A stretch of 64,000 nucleotides of DNA. It comes from an uncultured Bryobacteraceae bacterium. GTDB lineage: Bacteria > Acidobacteriota > Terriglobia > Bryobacterales > Bryobacteraceae. The notes beneath the pieces were generated by a model. The model had not been told where the DNA came from and searched no databases. It saw nothing but the letters and a program-made list of their open reading frames with translations. The DNA is taken from assembly GCA_938003835.1 (NCBI GenBank), contig CALKXJ010000010.1, positions 80,841 through 144,840 of the forward strand, in the 5' to 3' direction. Shown in pieces: positions 14,953 through 24,609 of the stretch; within the stretch, counting starts at the first letter, position 1, and the number at the start of each line of letters is the position of its first letter. Position numbers and translations under genes: made by a program.

Positions 14953-16801
14953 ATCCCAACGGGGGCGGTAGCGTCGCATCCTCCGGCACCCGCCGAAGCC
15001 AGGCCATCCAGCCCGTGCCCGCGGGCGGCGTCTGGCTGCTCGGGCCCACGATGACCTCGTGCTGGAGCCTCCGTCCGACCAGAGGCAGGTGCGCGCAATG
15101 CTGCTGGCTGAACTCGTCGTCGACCGCATAGTAAATTCGCTGGCGCGGCAGATCGTAAAGCGGCAGGTACACCGGCTGATAGCGGACGAGCCAGGCCGGC
15201 CGGCGCAGCTCGATACGAATCGACCCGGCGAGCACAACCAGCGCCACCGCGGCAACCTTCCACCGGCCCGGCAAAAGCGTCCACGCGCCGACCGCCACGA
15301 GCGCCAGCGCCGCCACAATCGGCCAGGAAATGTCCGGTTCGCGACGCACAATCAACCACACCCGGCTGGCGGCGTTCAACCCGAGTAGCAGACCTATCGC
15401 CACCCGCATTCCCTGCCGCGCCGAGAACAGCCACAGCAGAACCAGTTCGCCGACCAGCAGCGCCCCTTCCACGTAACGCAGGCTGTTCAGATCGTTCCGC
15501 ACAAAGGCGAGATCGCCGGGGTAGCCGGAGGCGCTGTAGATCGAGCGAACGTAGACGCCCCAGCAGACCAACTGGTAGAGCGCCAGGGCGACCAATACGG
15601 GACTGCCGCTCCCCCTCCACCACCACACGCCGATCGCCCACAGGCAGACCGCCGCACTGCCCACGAGGATGACGGCGAGGACAGCGGGAAACAGCAAACC
15701 GGCTGGGGAGACGCCGCCCGCCGGCCAAAAGAACGCCTGCCAGAGCCGCGCGTCACCCAGATTGTGCGCGATCGAGGAGTATGCGAGGTCGGCGCGTCCC
15801 GGCAGGCGGAACAAAATCAGATCGATCTCAAAAGGGTAAAACGGATTCCTGTAAGTGGTGGCGTTCCAGACATAGTAAGTGCCCACCGACGGCAACCACA
15901 CTAGTGCTGCGCATCCGACCGCCCGGAGCACTTCCTTCCGGTGCGCCCACAGCCGCCGGTGCGCCACCGCCAGCGCCGCCAGGCCGCCTGCCGCCAGCAG
16001 GACCGGGCCGCTGAACTTGACCGAGAGGAACACCGCTGAGGCGGCCAGCCACGCAGTGTCAGCGCGCACCAGCGTGCCTTTCGCCGCGCGCACGCAGAGG
16101 ATGGCTGCCGCCACCTGGCCCGCGGCATGGACCATGTCGTTCTTGATGGTGGGCACGCCGCTCGGGCCGTTCCACAGATGCGGAAACGCAAGGAGCGCTC
16201 CGGCCACAGGAAGGGCGAACCGCTCCGGCAACCCCAGCTCTCGCGCCAGCACATAGAGCAGCAGGCCGATCAGGGCGACGGCTTTGAGTGACTCGACCCA
16301 CAGGAAAGCGTCGCTCCGTGCAAGAACGATTCCCGGCAGGTAAGTAAGCTCCCAAAAAGGGACGTAATTATAAGCGAAGCGGAAGGGCGTCGATTGGTTA
16401 GAGACCCATCCGAGAACATAATGCAGGTTATATAAGGAATCGATCTCCTCCACCGGCCGGAGCACGATGGCCAGCAACGCCGCCCCCAGCCCTAGGGTCG
16501 CCGCCGCGGGAAAGCCCGGGAACCGCACCGGAATCACCCGGCGCCCGCGCCACAGGCCGGCAACCAGGAACGCAGCCGCCAGGGTCCGGTAGGCCGCGGG
16601 CGAATTTGCCCCGGCAAAGGTCAGCGCCGCGGCGGCCGCGGCGGCCACCAGGATCTGGAACGCCAGCCAGAGCGCCAGCCTCTCGGCGCCGGGGCGCAGA
16701 CGCTCGAGCGGCACCAGGCACAGAGCGCCCAGCCCCGCCTGCCAGAACACAACCCACGCCGTGCCGGCGGCGACCGGAGATAAGGCTGACAGCGAAATCA
16801 A
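14873..16801 (-). CDS. Large polytopic membrane protein, possible GT-C type glycosyltransferase
   Basis: A 642-residue protein with roughly a dozen hydrophobic helices and a soluble end of about 110 residues. Early loops hold polar conserved-looking patches (RPVEEIDSLYNLHYVLGW, PTIKNDMVHAAG) of the kind seen in GT-C enzymes that use lipid-linked sugars, but I find no decisive signature. TTG at 16801 is the first start; no clear ribosome site is seen and a GTG shortly inside is possible. It is divergent from the DUF58 gene with about 40 bases between starts, and its 3' end overlaps the YfhO gene by 80 bases tail to tail. It may serve the same glycan pathway as YfhO (inference). Confidence 0.6.
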   Translation of the reverse strand: MISLSALSPVAAGTAWVVFWQAGLGALCLVPLERLRPGAERLALWLAFQILVAAAAAAALTFAGANSPAAYRTLAAAFLVAGLWRGRRVIPVRFPGFPAAATLGLGAALLAIVLRPVEEIDSLYNLHYVLGWVSNQSTPFRFAYNYVPFWELTYLPGIVLARSDAFLWVESLKAVALIGLLLYVLARELGLPERFALPVAGALLAFPHLWNGPSGVPTIKNDMVHAAGQVAAAILCVRAAKGTLVRADTAWLAASAVFLSVKFSGPVLLAAGGLAALAVAHRRLWAHRKEVLRAVGCAALVWLPSVGTYYVWNATTYRNPFYPFEIDLILFRLPGRADLAYSSIAHNLGDARLWQAFFWPAGGVSPAGLLFPAVLAVILVGSAAVCLWAIGVWWWRGSGSPVLVALALYQLVCWGVYVRSIYSASGYPGDLAFVRNDLNSLRYVEGALLVGELVLLWLFSARQGMRVAIGLLLGLNAASRVWLIVRREPDISWPIVAALALVAVGAWTLLPGRWKVAAVALVVLAGSIRIELRRPAWLVRYQPVYLPLYDLPRQRIYYAVDDEFSQQHCAHLPLVGRRLQHEVIVGPSSQTPPAGTGWMAWLRRVPEDATLPPPLGFTMVAEAPAGALYRAVETTAETDPAH

Positions 16802-16842
16802 GTCCCGCTCATTCTACCCTTGCCTATGGGAGGATGAGGGCA

Positions 16843-18051
16843 ATGGCGCGCGCATACTGGCTGCGCATCCCGAGAGAGCTCCACTCCAGGGTCGGCTACC
16901 GGATCACCCGCGCCGGCCTGCTGTTCGTGCTCACCACGCTGCTCGTGGGGCTGGCGGCGTTTTTCTCCGCCAACAACCTGCTCTTCCTTCTGCTTGCCGC
17001 CATGCTTGCCACGCTGCTGATCTCCGGCTTTGTCAGCCGGCTGAGCCTTGCCGGGCTCGAGCTGGAGTTCGAGCTGCCCGAGCACATCCCGGCTCGAAGG
17101 CCGGTGGCTGCCCGGATCCGGGTGAGCAACTCCAAGTGGCTGCTGCCATCCTTCTCCATCCGGCTGATCGGAATTCCGCCAAGTGCCTTCGCCTCGCCCA
17201 TCTACTTTCCGATAATCCCGGCAAAGTCACGCCTGGAGGAAACGGTGACCGTGGTCTTCGGGCGCCGCGGCCGCCACCGTGAAGAGAGCTTCCAGTTCGC
17301 CACACGCTTTCCGTTCGGCTTCTCCGAGCGAAGGGTGCTCGTGAGCCTCCCCCGCGAGGTTCTCGTCTATCCGGCTCTCGATCCAGTGCCGGGTTTCGAC
17401 GAAATCGTCGGCCAGGTCCAGGGGGAACTCGAAGCGCGCCAGCGGGGACGCGGCCATGACTTCTACCGCATCCGCCCGTACGAACCGCTCGAGAGCGCTC
17501 GACACGTGGACTGGAAGGCCACCGCGCACACCGGCGAACTCCAGGTGCGTGAGTTTGCGCGCGAGACCGAACCGCTGGTGGAAATCGTCCTGGATCTCGA
17601 TGTCGGCCCGCGTGAGCACGCCTGGCTCGAGACCGCCATAGAATGCTCGGCATACCTGGCATGGAGGGTCCTCTTGCGCGAAGCTCGCGTTCACTTTCGC
17701 ACCCAGGAGTTCGATCTGGCGGTACCGGCGGAAGGCGACGTCTATACTATCCTGAAGTATCTGGCCTTGGTGGAGCCGCGCCCGGGATGCGGCGCAATCG
17801 AACCCAGTGACGAGGAGAGCTTCCCAGTGGTATTCACACCGAGCCGGGCCCGCTTCGACGAGGCCGGCTGGCACGGCGCTCTCGTGCTTACTCCTGAGCG
17901 TCTTGCTCCCACGCGCTCCGGCGCAGAGCCCGCTCGAGCCGGTGCGAACTTCGATCACCGTGACCGGGACGGTCGAAGCCGAGATCGCGTCCCTGGTGAC
18001 GGTGCAGACCCAGGAGCAGATTCGGCGGCTCGCCGGCGTGAACCTGGATGA
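16843..18051 (+). CDS. DUF58-domain protein with aberrant C-terminal extension
   Basis: A 402-residue protein: two N-terminal membrane helices (GLLFVLTTLLVGLAAFFSA and a following LLLAAMLATLL), then a soluble domain with the DUF58 hallmark DFYRIRPYEPLESARHVDWK. DUF58 proteins usually work beside MoxR ATPases, but no MoxR gene is nearby. ATG 16843 has GGGAGG 9 bases upstream; ATG 16834 is too close to it. The last 80 residues overlap the next gene, and the final 40 or so (Arg/Asp-rich) do not resemble a DUF58 ending. The natural stop may have been lost by a deletion that joined this gene to the TonB receptor gene. Confidence 0.8.
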   Translation: MARAYWLRIPRELHSRVGYRITRAGLLFVLTTLLVGLAAFFSANNLLFLLLAAMLATLLISGFVSRLSLAGLELEFELPEHIPARRPVAARIRVSNSKWLLPSFSIRLIGIPPSAFASPIYFPIIPAKSRLEETVTVVFGRRGRHREESFQFATRFPFGFSERRVLVSLPREVLVYPALDPVPGFDEIVGQVQGELEARQRGRGHDFYRIRPYEPLESARHVDWKATAHTGELQVREFARETEPLVEIVLDLDVGPREHAWLETAIECSAYLAWRVLLREARVHFRTQEFDLAVPAEGDVYTILKYLALVEPRPGCGAIEPSDEESFPVVFTPSRARFDEAGWHGALVLTPERLAPTRSGAEPARAGANFDHRDRDGRSRDRVPGDGADPGADSAARRREPG

Positions 18052-19765
18052 CCGGCTGCGCAGCGTGCCGGGCTTCTCGCTGTTCCGCCGGTCTTCGAGC
18101 CTGGCAGCGCATCCCACCGTCCAGGGTGTTTCGCTGCGCGGAATCGGGCCCACCGGCGCCAGCCGCACGCTCGTGCGCTGGGACGGCGTACCGGTGAACG
18201 ATCCCTTCGGCGGCTGGGTCCAGTGGAACCGGTTCGACCCGGACCAGATCGGACGGATCGAGATCGTGCGCGGCGCCTCGACCAGCGCCTTCGGCGATCG
18301 GGCCATGGGCGGCGTGATTTCACTCTTCACCGAAGAGCCCTCGAGAAGCCGCCTCCGCGGCGCTTACGAGGCCGGCAATCGCGAGACTCATTCGATCTCG
18401 ACGGCCGCCACGCGTCTGGGCCGGCGCCTGGCCCTCTCCGGCAGCGCACGCGCCTTCACCACCGGCGGCTACTTCATCGTGCCCGAGGAGATCCGCGGCG
18501 CCGTGGACCGCAAAGCGGACCTCAGATTCCTCGCCGGCAACGCGCGCCTGGACGTACTCTCTCCCCAAGCGCGACTGTTCATGAAGTTCGACGCTCTGGC
18601 CGAAGAGCGCGGCAACGGCACTGCCTTGCAGGCGAACTCCACGACGCTCGGAAGCCTGGCCGGACATTACTCCCGCGAAGGGGTCCGCAACGGGCTGAGC
18701 CTGCTCGGCTACCACACCCGCCAGGAGTTTCGCAGCAGGTTCACGGCCATCGCCGCCCGCCGGGACGTCGAGCAGATCACGACGATCCAGAGCGTTCCGG
18801 CGGAGGCGGCGGGCGGCTCGGCCGTCGTGCGTCAGGCGCGGCCGAGTTTCGGCCTGCTCGCCGGGGCCGATCTTCACCGCGTCGAAGGCTCGAGCCACGA
18901 CACTAGCCCAGCGACCGGTTTGCGCCGCGCAAGCGGCGGCGTGGAAACCCAGCACGGCTACTTCCTCCAGACCGTCGGCGGAGCCGGTCCCGCGCGCCTG
19001 TATCTGGGAGCGCGCTATCACTTCGCCGGCGCCGGCAGGCGATTCTTCAGCCCGAGCGCGGGCCTGGCCTCCTCGCTCGGCCGCCTGCGGCTCCGCGGGT
19101 CCCTCTACCGCAGTTTTCGCGCGCCAACGCTGAACGAACTGTACCGGGAGTTTCGCACCGGGAACGTCGTCACCCGGGCGAATGACCGGCTGGCGCCCGA
19201 GTCGCTCTCCGGCGCCGAAGTAGGTCTCGACCTCACAGGAACGGCGGGCCGGCTTAGCGTGACGCTCTTCCGCAACCGGCTAGACGACTTGATCACCAAC
19301 GTCACCTTGAGCGCGTCGCCCAACTTGATTGTGCGCGAGCGCCAGAACCGCGACCGGGCGCTCGTGCGCGGCCTCGAGGTCGAATTGCGCCGGCGCTGGG
19401 GGCCGTGGACCGCCGAGACATCGTACCTCGTGGCGGATTCGCGCTTTGCCGAGGGCGCACGCGTCCCTCAGGTCCCCAAGCACCAGGGCTCGGCGCAACT
19501 AGCGTACTCCGGTGAGGCGACGCTCATCGCCTTCGGAGTGCGCGCCTACACCTTGCAGTTCGAGGACGACGCCAACCTGTTCCGGCTGCCCGGATTCGCC
19601 TCCGTCCACCTGGCCGTGCGGCGCCGCCTGAAGGCCGGACTGTTTGCCGTGGGCACCGTGGAGAATCTGCTCGACCACCAGTATCTGGTGGGCTTCACGC
19701 CCCAGCCGCAGACGGGCGCGCCGCGCCTCTGGCGCGCAGGCTTGCGCTGGGAGGGCGCCCGCTGA
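17807..19765 (+). CDS. TonB-dependent outer membrane receptor
   Basis: A 652-residue receptor. A secretion signal is seen at AGTALSCLLLSVLLPRAPAQS, followed by a TonB-box-like TSITVTGTVEAE, a plug domain (QGVSLRGIGPTGASRTLVRW, RIEIVRGASTSAFGDRAMGG) and a long series of amphipathic barrel strands, including the family's FRAPTLNELYREFR and VENLLDHQYLVG. The size and plug resemble cobalamin or siderophore receptors (BtuB/CirA class); the ligand is unknown. GTG 17807 is the first start in frame and lies 245 bases inside the DUF58 gene, giving an unusually long N-region before the signal. The original start may have been lost. The arabinofuranosidase gene converges 6 bases after the stop. Confidence 0.87.
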   Translation: MTRRASQWYSHRAGPASTRPAGTALSCLLLSVLLPRAPAQSPLEPVRTSITVTGTVEAEIASLVTVQTQEQIRRLAGVNLDDRLRSVPGFSLFRRSSSLAAHPTVQGVSLRGIGPTGASRTLVRWDGVPVNDPFGGWVQWNRFDPDQIGRIEIVRGASTSAFGDRAMGGVISLFTEEPSRSRLRGAYEAGNRETHSISTAATRLGRRLALSGSARAFTTGGYFIVPEEIRGAVDRKADLRFLAGNARLDVLSPQARLFMKFDALAEERGNGTALQANSTTLGSLAGHYSREGVRNGLSLLGYHTRQEFRSRFTAIAARRDVEQITTIQSVPAEAAGGSAVVRQARPSFGLLAGADLHRVEGSSHDTSPATGLRRASGGVETQHGYFLQTVGGAGPARLYLGARYHFAGAGRRFFSPSAGLASSLGRLRLRGSLYRSFRAPTLNELYREFRTGNVVTRANDRLAPESLSGAEVGLDLTGTAGRLSVTLFRNRLDDLITNVTLSASPNLIVRERQNRDRALVRGLEVELRRRWGPWTAETSYLVADSRFAEGARVPQVPKHQGSAQLAYSGEATLIAFGVRAYTLQFEDDANLFRLPGFASVHLAVRRRLKAGLFAVGTVENLLDHQYLVGFTPQPQTGAPRLWRAGLRWEGAR

Positions 19766-19771
19766 GCAGTC

Positions 19772-21841
19772 TCACTGGCGCCGGAAGACCAGCTCGACGA
19801 GCGAGTGCGGAGGAAAACGGTACTCGAAGCTCGAGCCTTCGATCGCGAAATCGCCGGCGCGCAGAGTCACCCTCTCGGGCTCTTCGAGTGTGTTTTGCGC
19901 CAGGTAGCTCGCGCCGTCGAGCGTCCGCGTCAGCACCCGGGGCGCGGCCGGGAAGCCTTCGAGGGCGATGGTGCAGGCGAGCGCGCGCTCGGGGCTGCGA
20001 TTGATGACAATCAGCGTCAACTCTTCCCCCTTTTCGTCGACGAGCGCGATTGGATCGAGCAGCGGCACCGGCTCGTCGCGCGTCTGGCGCAAGTGCTTGC
20101 CCGGCGATCGGTAGTGCGGCACCTTTGCCCTCAGCGCGACGGGATACACGCCGGAGTGCGTGCCGTAGAGGAGCGAAGCAGAATGCACCGGGTTGGCGAA
20201 GACGATCTCGCGCTGCTTGCGCAGGCCCCCGGCATGATTCACCAGGGCGCTGTGCGTGATCATCTCGATGAGGTCGCCCTCGCGGATCGCTGTGTGGATC
20301 AGCCCGGCCAGGAACAGCGACTCGGCCTGCGTGGAGTTGGTGGGCAGTCCTGGGCGGTTCGTGAAGATCTGCGCCTCGGTGATGGCGATGCTCGGCTTCA
20401 GGCCCGCCTCCTGCATCAGCCGTGCGAGCCCGATCAGTTTGGCGCGCAGGCTCACCGGGAAGGCCATGAGCTCCTCGAAGACCTCGCGCGCGTCCGCCTC
20501 GGGCGATATGCCGCCGCCCGGAAGCTCGTGGATGGCCAGGGTGCGAACCGCCTTGCCGTTACGGGCGATGAGCGGCGCACTCCAGGATTCGTTTTGTCCG
20601 ATTGCGAGGAAGTGAATTTCCGGGTCGACGCCGCGCATGGCCTCGTAAAAGGCCGCGTAGCGCTCGGCGTACTCCTCGGCGGTGCAGTGCCCGATCTGCC
20701 AGCTTCCGTAGAGTTCATTGCCGATCTCCCAGAACCGCACGCCGTACGGCTCCGGCCGCCCGTTGCGGGCACGCAGCGCACCGTACCGGCTGCTCGCCGG
20801 GCCGTTGGCGTACTCGACCCAGTTGGCCGCCTCCTGTGCCGTGCCGTTGCCCGCGTTGACGCAGATGAGCGGTTCGCAGCCGATGAGCCGGCACAGCGTC
20901 ATGTACTCGTCCATGCCGACGTGGTTCGGCTCGAAGTCGCCCCAAGCGGGATTCCGGCGTGTCGGGCGGCGCTCCACGGGACCGATGCCATCCTCCCAGT
21001 GATAGCCGGACACGAAATTCCCGCCCGGGAACCGCAGCAGGGGCAGGCGCGCCTGGCGCAACAGCCGGACGACGTCGGGATCGAAACCCTCGATGTGATC
21101 GGCCGGAAACAGCGTGATCTGGTCGATCCGGACGGCGCCCGGAGCCCCGAGCTCGATCCGGAACACGAGCGGCGTTCCCCTCGAGACCGCACCGCGCGCA
21201 ATGCGCAATTCGAGCTCGCGGCGAGTCCAGCCGGGCGCATCCACCTCGAGCTCGCCCGCGGCCAGCTCCGCACCCGGAGCCTGCACGCTGATCCGCAGGC
21301 GTGCCGAGCCTTTGGCGTAAAACGCCAACTGGTAAGTGGCTTCGCGGTGCAAGGGGAGGAAGATGGGCTGCTCGATCCCCGCGCCTCCTTCGACCGAGGG
21401 CGCCGCGATTCTCTGGCAGCGCTCCGAATTCAAGGCGTCGCCGTCAAGGCCGTAGTCGACGCCGGCCGCTTTACCCCACGGCAGCCACCACGGCGCCACG
21501 CCGCCGCCCGGAGCCTCGGGGATCGCAAGCGAGGGGAAGGCTTCCGGGAAATCGCCCCGGCGGATCCACTCCGGAATGCGCTTCCAGTCCTCACCGATCA
21601 GTTCCCAGGACTCGAAACTGGGGTTTTTCAGGATCTGAGCCCAAAGGCCGTTGTAGACGTTCCACCAGAGGTGCTCGGTGAACTTGCCGTAGAGATAGCG
21701 CGAGACCGGCTGAGCGGCGCGCTCAGCGGCGCGGACTTCGATCCGGGCCGCCCCGGGATCAGCCTCCTCGAACTCGATCAGCGGCGCCGCTACACTCAGA
21801 CGGGCGAGCAGGATGGCAGCGAAGCATGAGACCGGGCGCAT
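19772..21841 (-). CDS. Alpha-L-arabinofuranosidase, GH51 family, secreted
   Basis: A 689-residue enzyme with a signal peptide (MRPVSCFAAILLARLSVAA), an N-terminal strand region with an inserted carbohydrate-binding-like domain (about 130-240), a TIM barrel and a C-terminal beta domain. GH51 landmarks are YGKFTEHLWWNVYNGLW, LLRFPGGNFVSGYHWEDGIG, the acid/base Glu in WEIGNELYG and a nucleophile Glu in AITEAQIF. It should release arabinose from arabinan or arabinoxylan side chains in the periplasm or outside. A second ATG 18 bases upstream is also possible. It converges with the TonB receptor gene; joint use in plant polymer uptake is a guess only. Confidence 0.9.
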   Translation of the reverse strand: MRPVSCFAAILLARLSVAAPLIEFEEADPGAARIEVRAAERAAQPVSRYLYGKFTEHLWWNVYNGLWAQILKNPSFESWELIGEDWKRIPEWIRRGDFPEAFPSLAIPEAPGGGVAPWWLPWGKAAGVDYGLDGDALNSERCQRIAAPSVEGGAGIEQPIFLPLHREATYQLAFYAKGSARLRISVQAPGAELAAGELEVDAPGWTRRELELRIARGAVSRGTPLVFRIELGAPGAVRIDQITLFPADHIEGFDPDVVRLLRQARLPLLRFPGGNFVSGYHWEDGIGPVERRPTRRNPAWGDFEPNHVGMDEYMTLCRLIGCEPLICVNAGNGTAQEAANWVEYANGPASSRYGALRARNGRPEPYGVRFWEIGNELYGSWQIGHCTAEEYAERYAAFYEAMRGVDPEIHFLAIGQNESWSAPLIARNGKAVRTLAIHELPGGGISPEADAREVFEELMAFPVSLRAKLIGLARLMQEAGLKPSIAITEAQIFTNRPGLPTNSTQAESLFLAGLIHTAIREGDLIEMITHSALVNHAGGLRKQREIVFANPVHSASLLYGTHSGVYPVALRAKVPHYRSPGKHLRQTRDEPVPLLDPIALVDEKGEELTLIVINRSPERALACTIALEGFPAAPRVLTRTLDGASYLAQNTLEEPERVTLRAGDFAIEGSSFEYRFPPHSLVELVFRRQ

Positions 21842-21948
21842 GCGGACTCCCCGGGCCATCTTAGCGGAGGTCTGGGCCGGCGCGCGCGGCCCGAACAGGG
21901 AGGGCCGATCCTGTTTCGCTATACTGGAGGCGCGATCGACCCAGCCTC

Positions 21949-22728
21949 ATGCCTTCCTCCGCCGACATCGACATCGACTATCTGATCGAAACCTGCCGCC
22001 TGGCCGGCGCGGCGATCCTCCAGCTCTACGACGGCGCCATCGAGGTACAGCTCAAGGCGGACGCTTCGCCGCTCACGCTCGCCGATCTGCGCTCCCAGGC
22101 GATCATCGCCGAGCGGCTCCGGCAGGCTTTTCCGGAGGTCCCGCTGCTGGCCGAGGAAAATGCCGAGCAGGCTCCTTACGAGGTGCGGCGGCACTGGCGG
22201 GCGCTTTGGCTGGTCGATCCGCTCGATGGAACCAAGGAGTTCCTCAAGCGCAACGGCCAGTTCACCGTCAACATCGCCCTCATTGAGGGCCGGCGCCCGG
22301 CGCTCGGCTTCGTCTACGCGCCCGCACTCGGCAAGCTGTACTACGGCGGGCCGGAACTGGGCGCGTTCCGGCTCGAAGCGGACGGCACGCGCACCCGCCT
22401 GCCGGAGACGGAACGGGCGGGCGGTCCGCGCCGGATTGTGGGTAGCCTCTCGCATCATTCTCCGGAGATGGACCGCTATCTTGAAGAGCAGCGCCGGCTC
22501 CACGGCGAGATCGAATTCGTGCAGATGGGCAGCGCCCTCAAGGTCTGCCTGGTGGCTGAAGGGCGCGCCGATGTCTACCCCCGCCTGGGGACGACGATGG
22601 AGTGGGACACCGCAGCCGCGCACGCGGTCGCGAGCGGCGCCGGCCGAAAACTCGTGCGCTGGGGTTCGGCCGAGGAGCTCAGCTACAACAAGGAAGATCT
22701 GCGCAACGACTGGTTCATCGTCGAGTGA
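21949..22728 (+). CDS. cysQ: 3'(2'),5'-bisphosphate nucleotidase
   Basis: A 259-residue member of the inositol monophosphatase fold. Metal-binding motifs are seen in order: LLAEENAE, LVDPLDGTKEF and EWDTAAAHAV. The KEF ending of the second motif favours CysQ over plain inositol monophosphatase. CysQ removes the 3' phosphate of PAP, a by-product of sulfate assimilation, in the cytoplasm. A TATACT at 21920-21925 is a possible -10 site, followed by GGAGG, though that is distant from the ATG. The last 14 bases overlap the convergent sulfatase gene; both deal with sulfate metabolism but no operon is implied. Confidence 0.88.
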   Translation: MPSSADIDIDYLIETCRLAGAAILQLYDGAIEVQLKADASPLTLADLRSQAIIAERLRQAFPEVPLLAEENAEQAPYEVRRHWRALWLVDPLDGTKEFLKRNGQFTVNIALIEGRRPALGFVYAPALGKLYYGGPELGAFRLEADGTRTRLPETERAGGPRRIVGSLSHHSPEMDRYLEEQRRLHGEIEFVQMGSALKVCLVAEGRADVYPRLGTTMEWDTAAAHAVASGAGRKLVRWGSAEELSYNKEDLRNDWFIVE

Positions 22729-24580
22729 CGCCGGCCGCCGCGCCGGTGATGTGCTCGATGAGGCGCGGAATGTAGCTGCGCATGCGCTCGTGGGCGTTCG
22801 GGTCCTCGCGGGGCAGCCGCGCCACCTCGGCGCGCACGGGGGCGGCTTTTTCGCCGAGCTCGTCGATGGCGTTGAGGGCGGCGATGGAGACATAGACCCC
22901 GTGGCGGTCCGCCGGCGCCAGCTCGAGCAGCACCCGCAGCGCCTCCTTGAGGTCTGAGCTATCCCCGTAACGCCCGAGCGCCTCGGCCGCCACGATCCGC
23001 ACGTACGGGGAGGCGTCGCCCAGAGCCCGCCGCAACTCGCTGCGCCGGCCCTGGACTGCCGGCGCACCGCGCATGAGCAGCCCCAGGGCCGCCCAGTAGC
23101 GCACCGCGCTGTCGGCATCGGCGAGGCGCTGCGCCAAAGTGGCGGTCGCTTCCGGATCGAGCATCGAGGCCAGCTCGGCCGTCTCCAGGATCCGCTCGAG
23201 CGGGTAGCGTTCGCGGTCGTGCCCCATCTCGTAAGGCGTCGAGCCGGCCGAGCGCGAATGAATCTCTCCCTCCGGAAGAAATCCCACGTCGCGCACCGAA
23301 AGGATCCACTCGCGCAAGGCGGCGCGGAACCGCTCGAGCGTCGCGCGGTGCTCCGGCGAGCCAGCCAAGTTCCGCACCTCGTCCGGATCGCTCTCCAGGT
23401 CGTAAAGCTCCTCGGGCGGTTTCCGCTCCCAGAAAGCTCGCTGGGCGGCGTCGAGCTTGCCTTCCTCGTAGAGCCGCTTCCAGAGCTGCGTGGTCGGCGT
23501 TTCGAACATGTAGGCGACGTGCTGGCCGTAGATCTTGTGCGGCATGTAGTTGCGGATGTAGACGTAGCGCTCGTCGCGCGCGCTCCGCATCAGGTCGTAG
23601 CGCTCGTCCATGCGGCCGCGGAAGCCGAACAGGTATTGCGGCGGGGCGGCAGCGTAGGGGCCGAGAAAGGCGCGACCTTGCATGTGATCGGGCGGTTTGA
23701 TGCCCGCCAGGCTCAAGACCGTGGGCGCCAGATCGACGAAGCCGACCAGGCGGCCGTTCACGCCGCCCGGTTTCCAGCCGTCGGGAACCAGATGGGTGTA
23801 CGCGGGAGGAACGTAAAGGATCAACGGCACCTGAAGGCCGGAGTTGTACGGCCACCGCTTCGAGCGGGGCATGCCCGAGCCGTGGTCGCTGTAGAAGAAG
23901 ACGATGGTTTGCCCGGCCAGGCCGTCGCGCTCGAGCTCCTCGAGGATCCGGCCGGCCCGCTCGTCCATCTCGGTGATCTTGTCGTAGTACTGGGCCCAGT
24001 CGCGGCGGACCTCCGGAGTGTCGGGATGGTAAGCGGGCACCCTCACGCCGGCTGGATCATGCACCGGCGTGTGAGGCCGAAGGCGAATCTGGCTCTCGTG
24101 CGTCATCGTCAGGTTGAAGATGGCGAAGAAGGGCCGGCCCGCCGGCCGGTTGCGCCAGTGCGCCTTGTCGCTCGAGGCGTCCCAGACGTCGGCCGGTTTG
24201 GCGAGGCTGTAATCTTCTTTGACGTTGTTGGTGGCGTAATAGCCCGCCTCGCGCAGGTACTGCGGGTACATCTTCATGCCCGCGGGAAGACGGGTCATGC
24301 TGCGCATGTGTTCCGAACCGGTGGAGGTGGGATACATGCCGGAGATGATGGCGGTCCGTGCGGGAGCGCAAACGGGCGCGTTGGACCAGACGTGGGCATA
24401 GCGCATGCCGCGCGCGGCCAGCCGGTCCAGATGAGGCGTCGTCGCGTAGGCGTCGCCGTACGCGCCGAGGTGCGGTCCCATGTCTTCGCACGTGATCCAG
24501 AGCATGTTCGGAAGCGGCGGGCTCCGGCGGCAGCCGACAGCCAGCAGGACAAAGACGGCACTGGCGGTGAGAATTCGCAT
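22715..24580 (-). CDS. Sulfatase lipoprotein with C-terminal HEAT-like repeats
   Basis: A 621-residue exported protein with a lipobox start (MRILTASAVFVLLAVGC), an alkaline phosphatase-type sulfatase domain, and about 150 C-terminal residues forming HEAT-like helical repeats (ADSAVRYWAALGLLMRG, ASPYVRIVAAEALGRYG). The formylglycine site is CAPARTAIISG, matching C-x-P-x-R, so it needs the formylglycine-generating enzyme, whose gene is not in this window. Metal-site residues include ITCEDMG and FYSDHGSGMPRSK. It probably desulfates a sulfated glycan outside the cytoplasm. A GAGGAG ribosome site precedes the ATG. A TATAGT-like -10 at 24600-24605 is nearly palindromic and may serve both this gene and pilZ. 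Confidence 0.87.
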   Translation of the reverse strand: MRILTASAVFVLLAVGCRRSPPLPNMLWITCEDMGPHLGAYGDAYATTPHLDRLAARGMRYAHVWSNAPVCAPARTAIISGMYPTSTGSEHMRSMTRLPAGMKMYPQYLREAGYYATNNVKEDYSLAKPADVWDASSDKAHWRNRPAGRPFFAIFNLTMTHESQIRLRPHTPVHDPAGVRVPAYHPDTPEVRRDWAQYYDKITEMDERAGRILEELERDGLAGQTIVFFYSDHGSGMPRSKRWPYNSGLQVPLILYVPPAYTHLVPDGWKPGGVNGRLVGFVDLAPTVLSLAGIKPPDHMQGRAFLGPYAAAPPQYLFGFRGRMDERYDLMRSARDERYVYIRNYMPHKIYGQHVAYMFETPTTQLWKRLYEEGKLDAAQRAFWERKPPEELYDLESDPDEVRNLAGSPEHRATLERFRAALREWILSVRDVGFLPEGEIHSRSAGSTPYEMGHDRERYPLERILETAELASMLDPEATATLAQRLADADSAVRYWAALGLLMRGAPAVQGRRSELRRALGDASPYVRIVAAEALGRYGDSSDLKEALRVLLELAPADRHGVYVSIAALNAIDELGEKAAPVRAEVARLPREDPNAHERMRSYIPRLIEHITGAAAGVTRR

Positions 24581-24609
24581 GGCGGTCTCCTCAGGACACT
24601 ATAGTCCCA

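Noticed and set aside
19805..21829. 674-residue plus-strand reading opposite the GH51 gene
   Set aside because: No domains, and it mirrors the arabinofuranosidase exactly.
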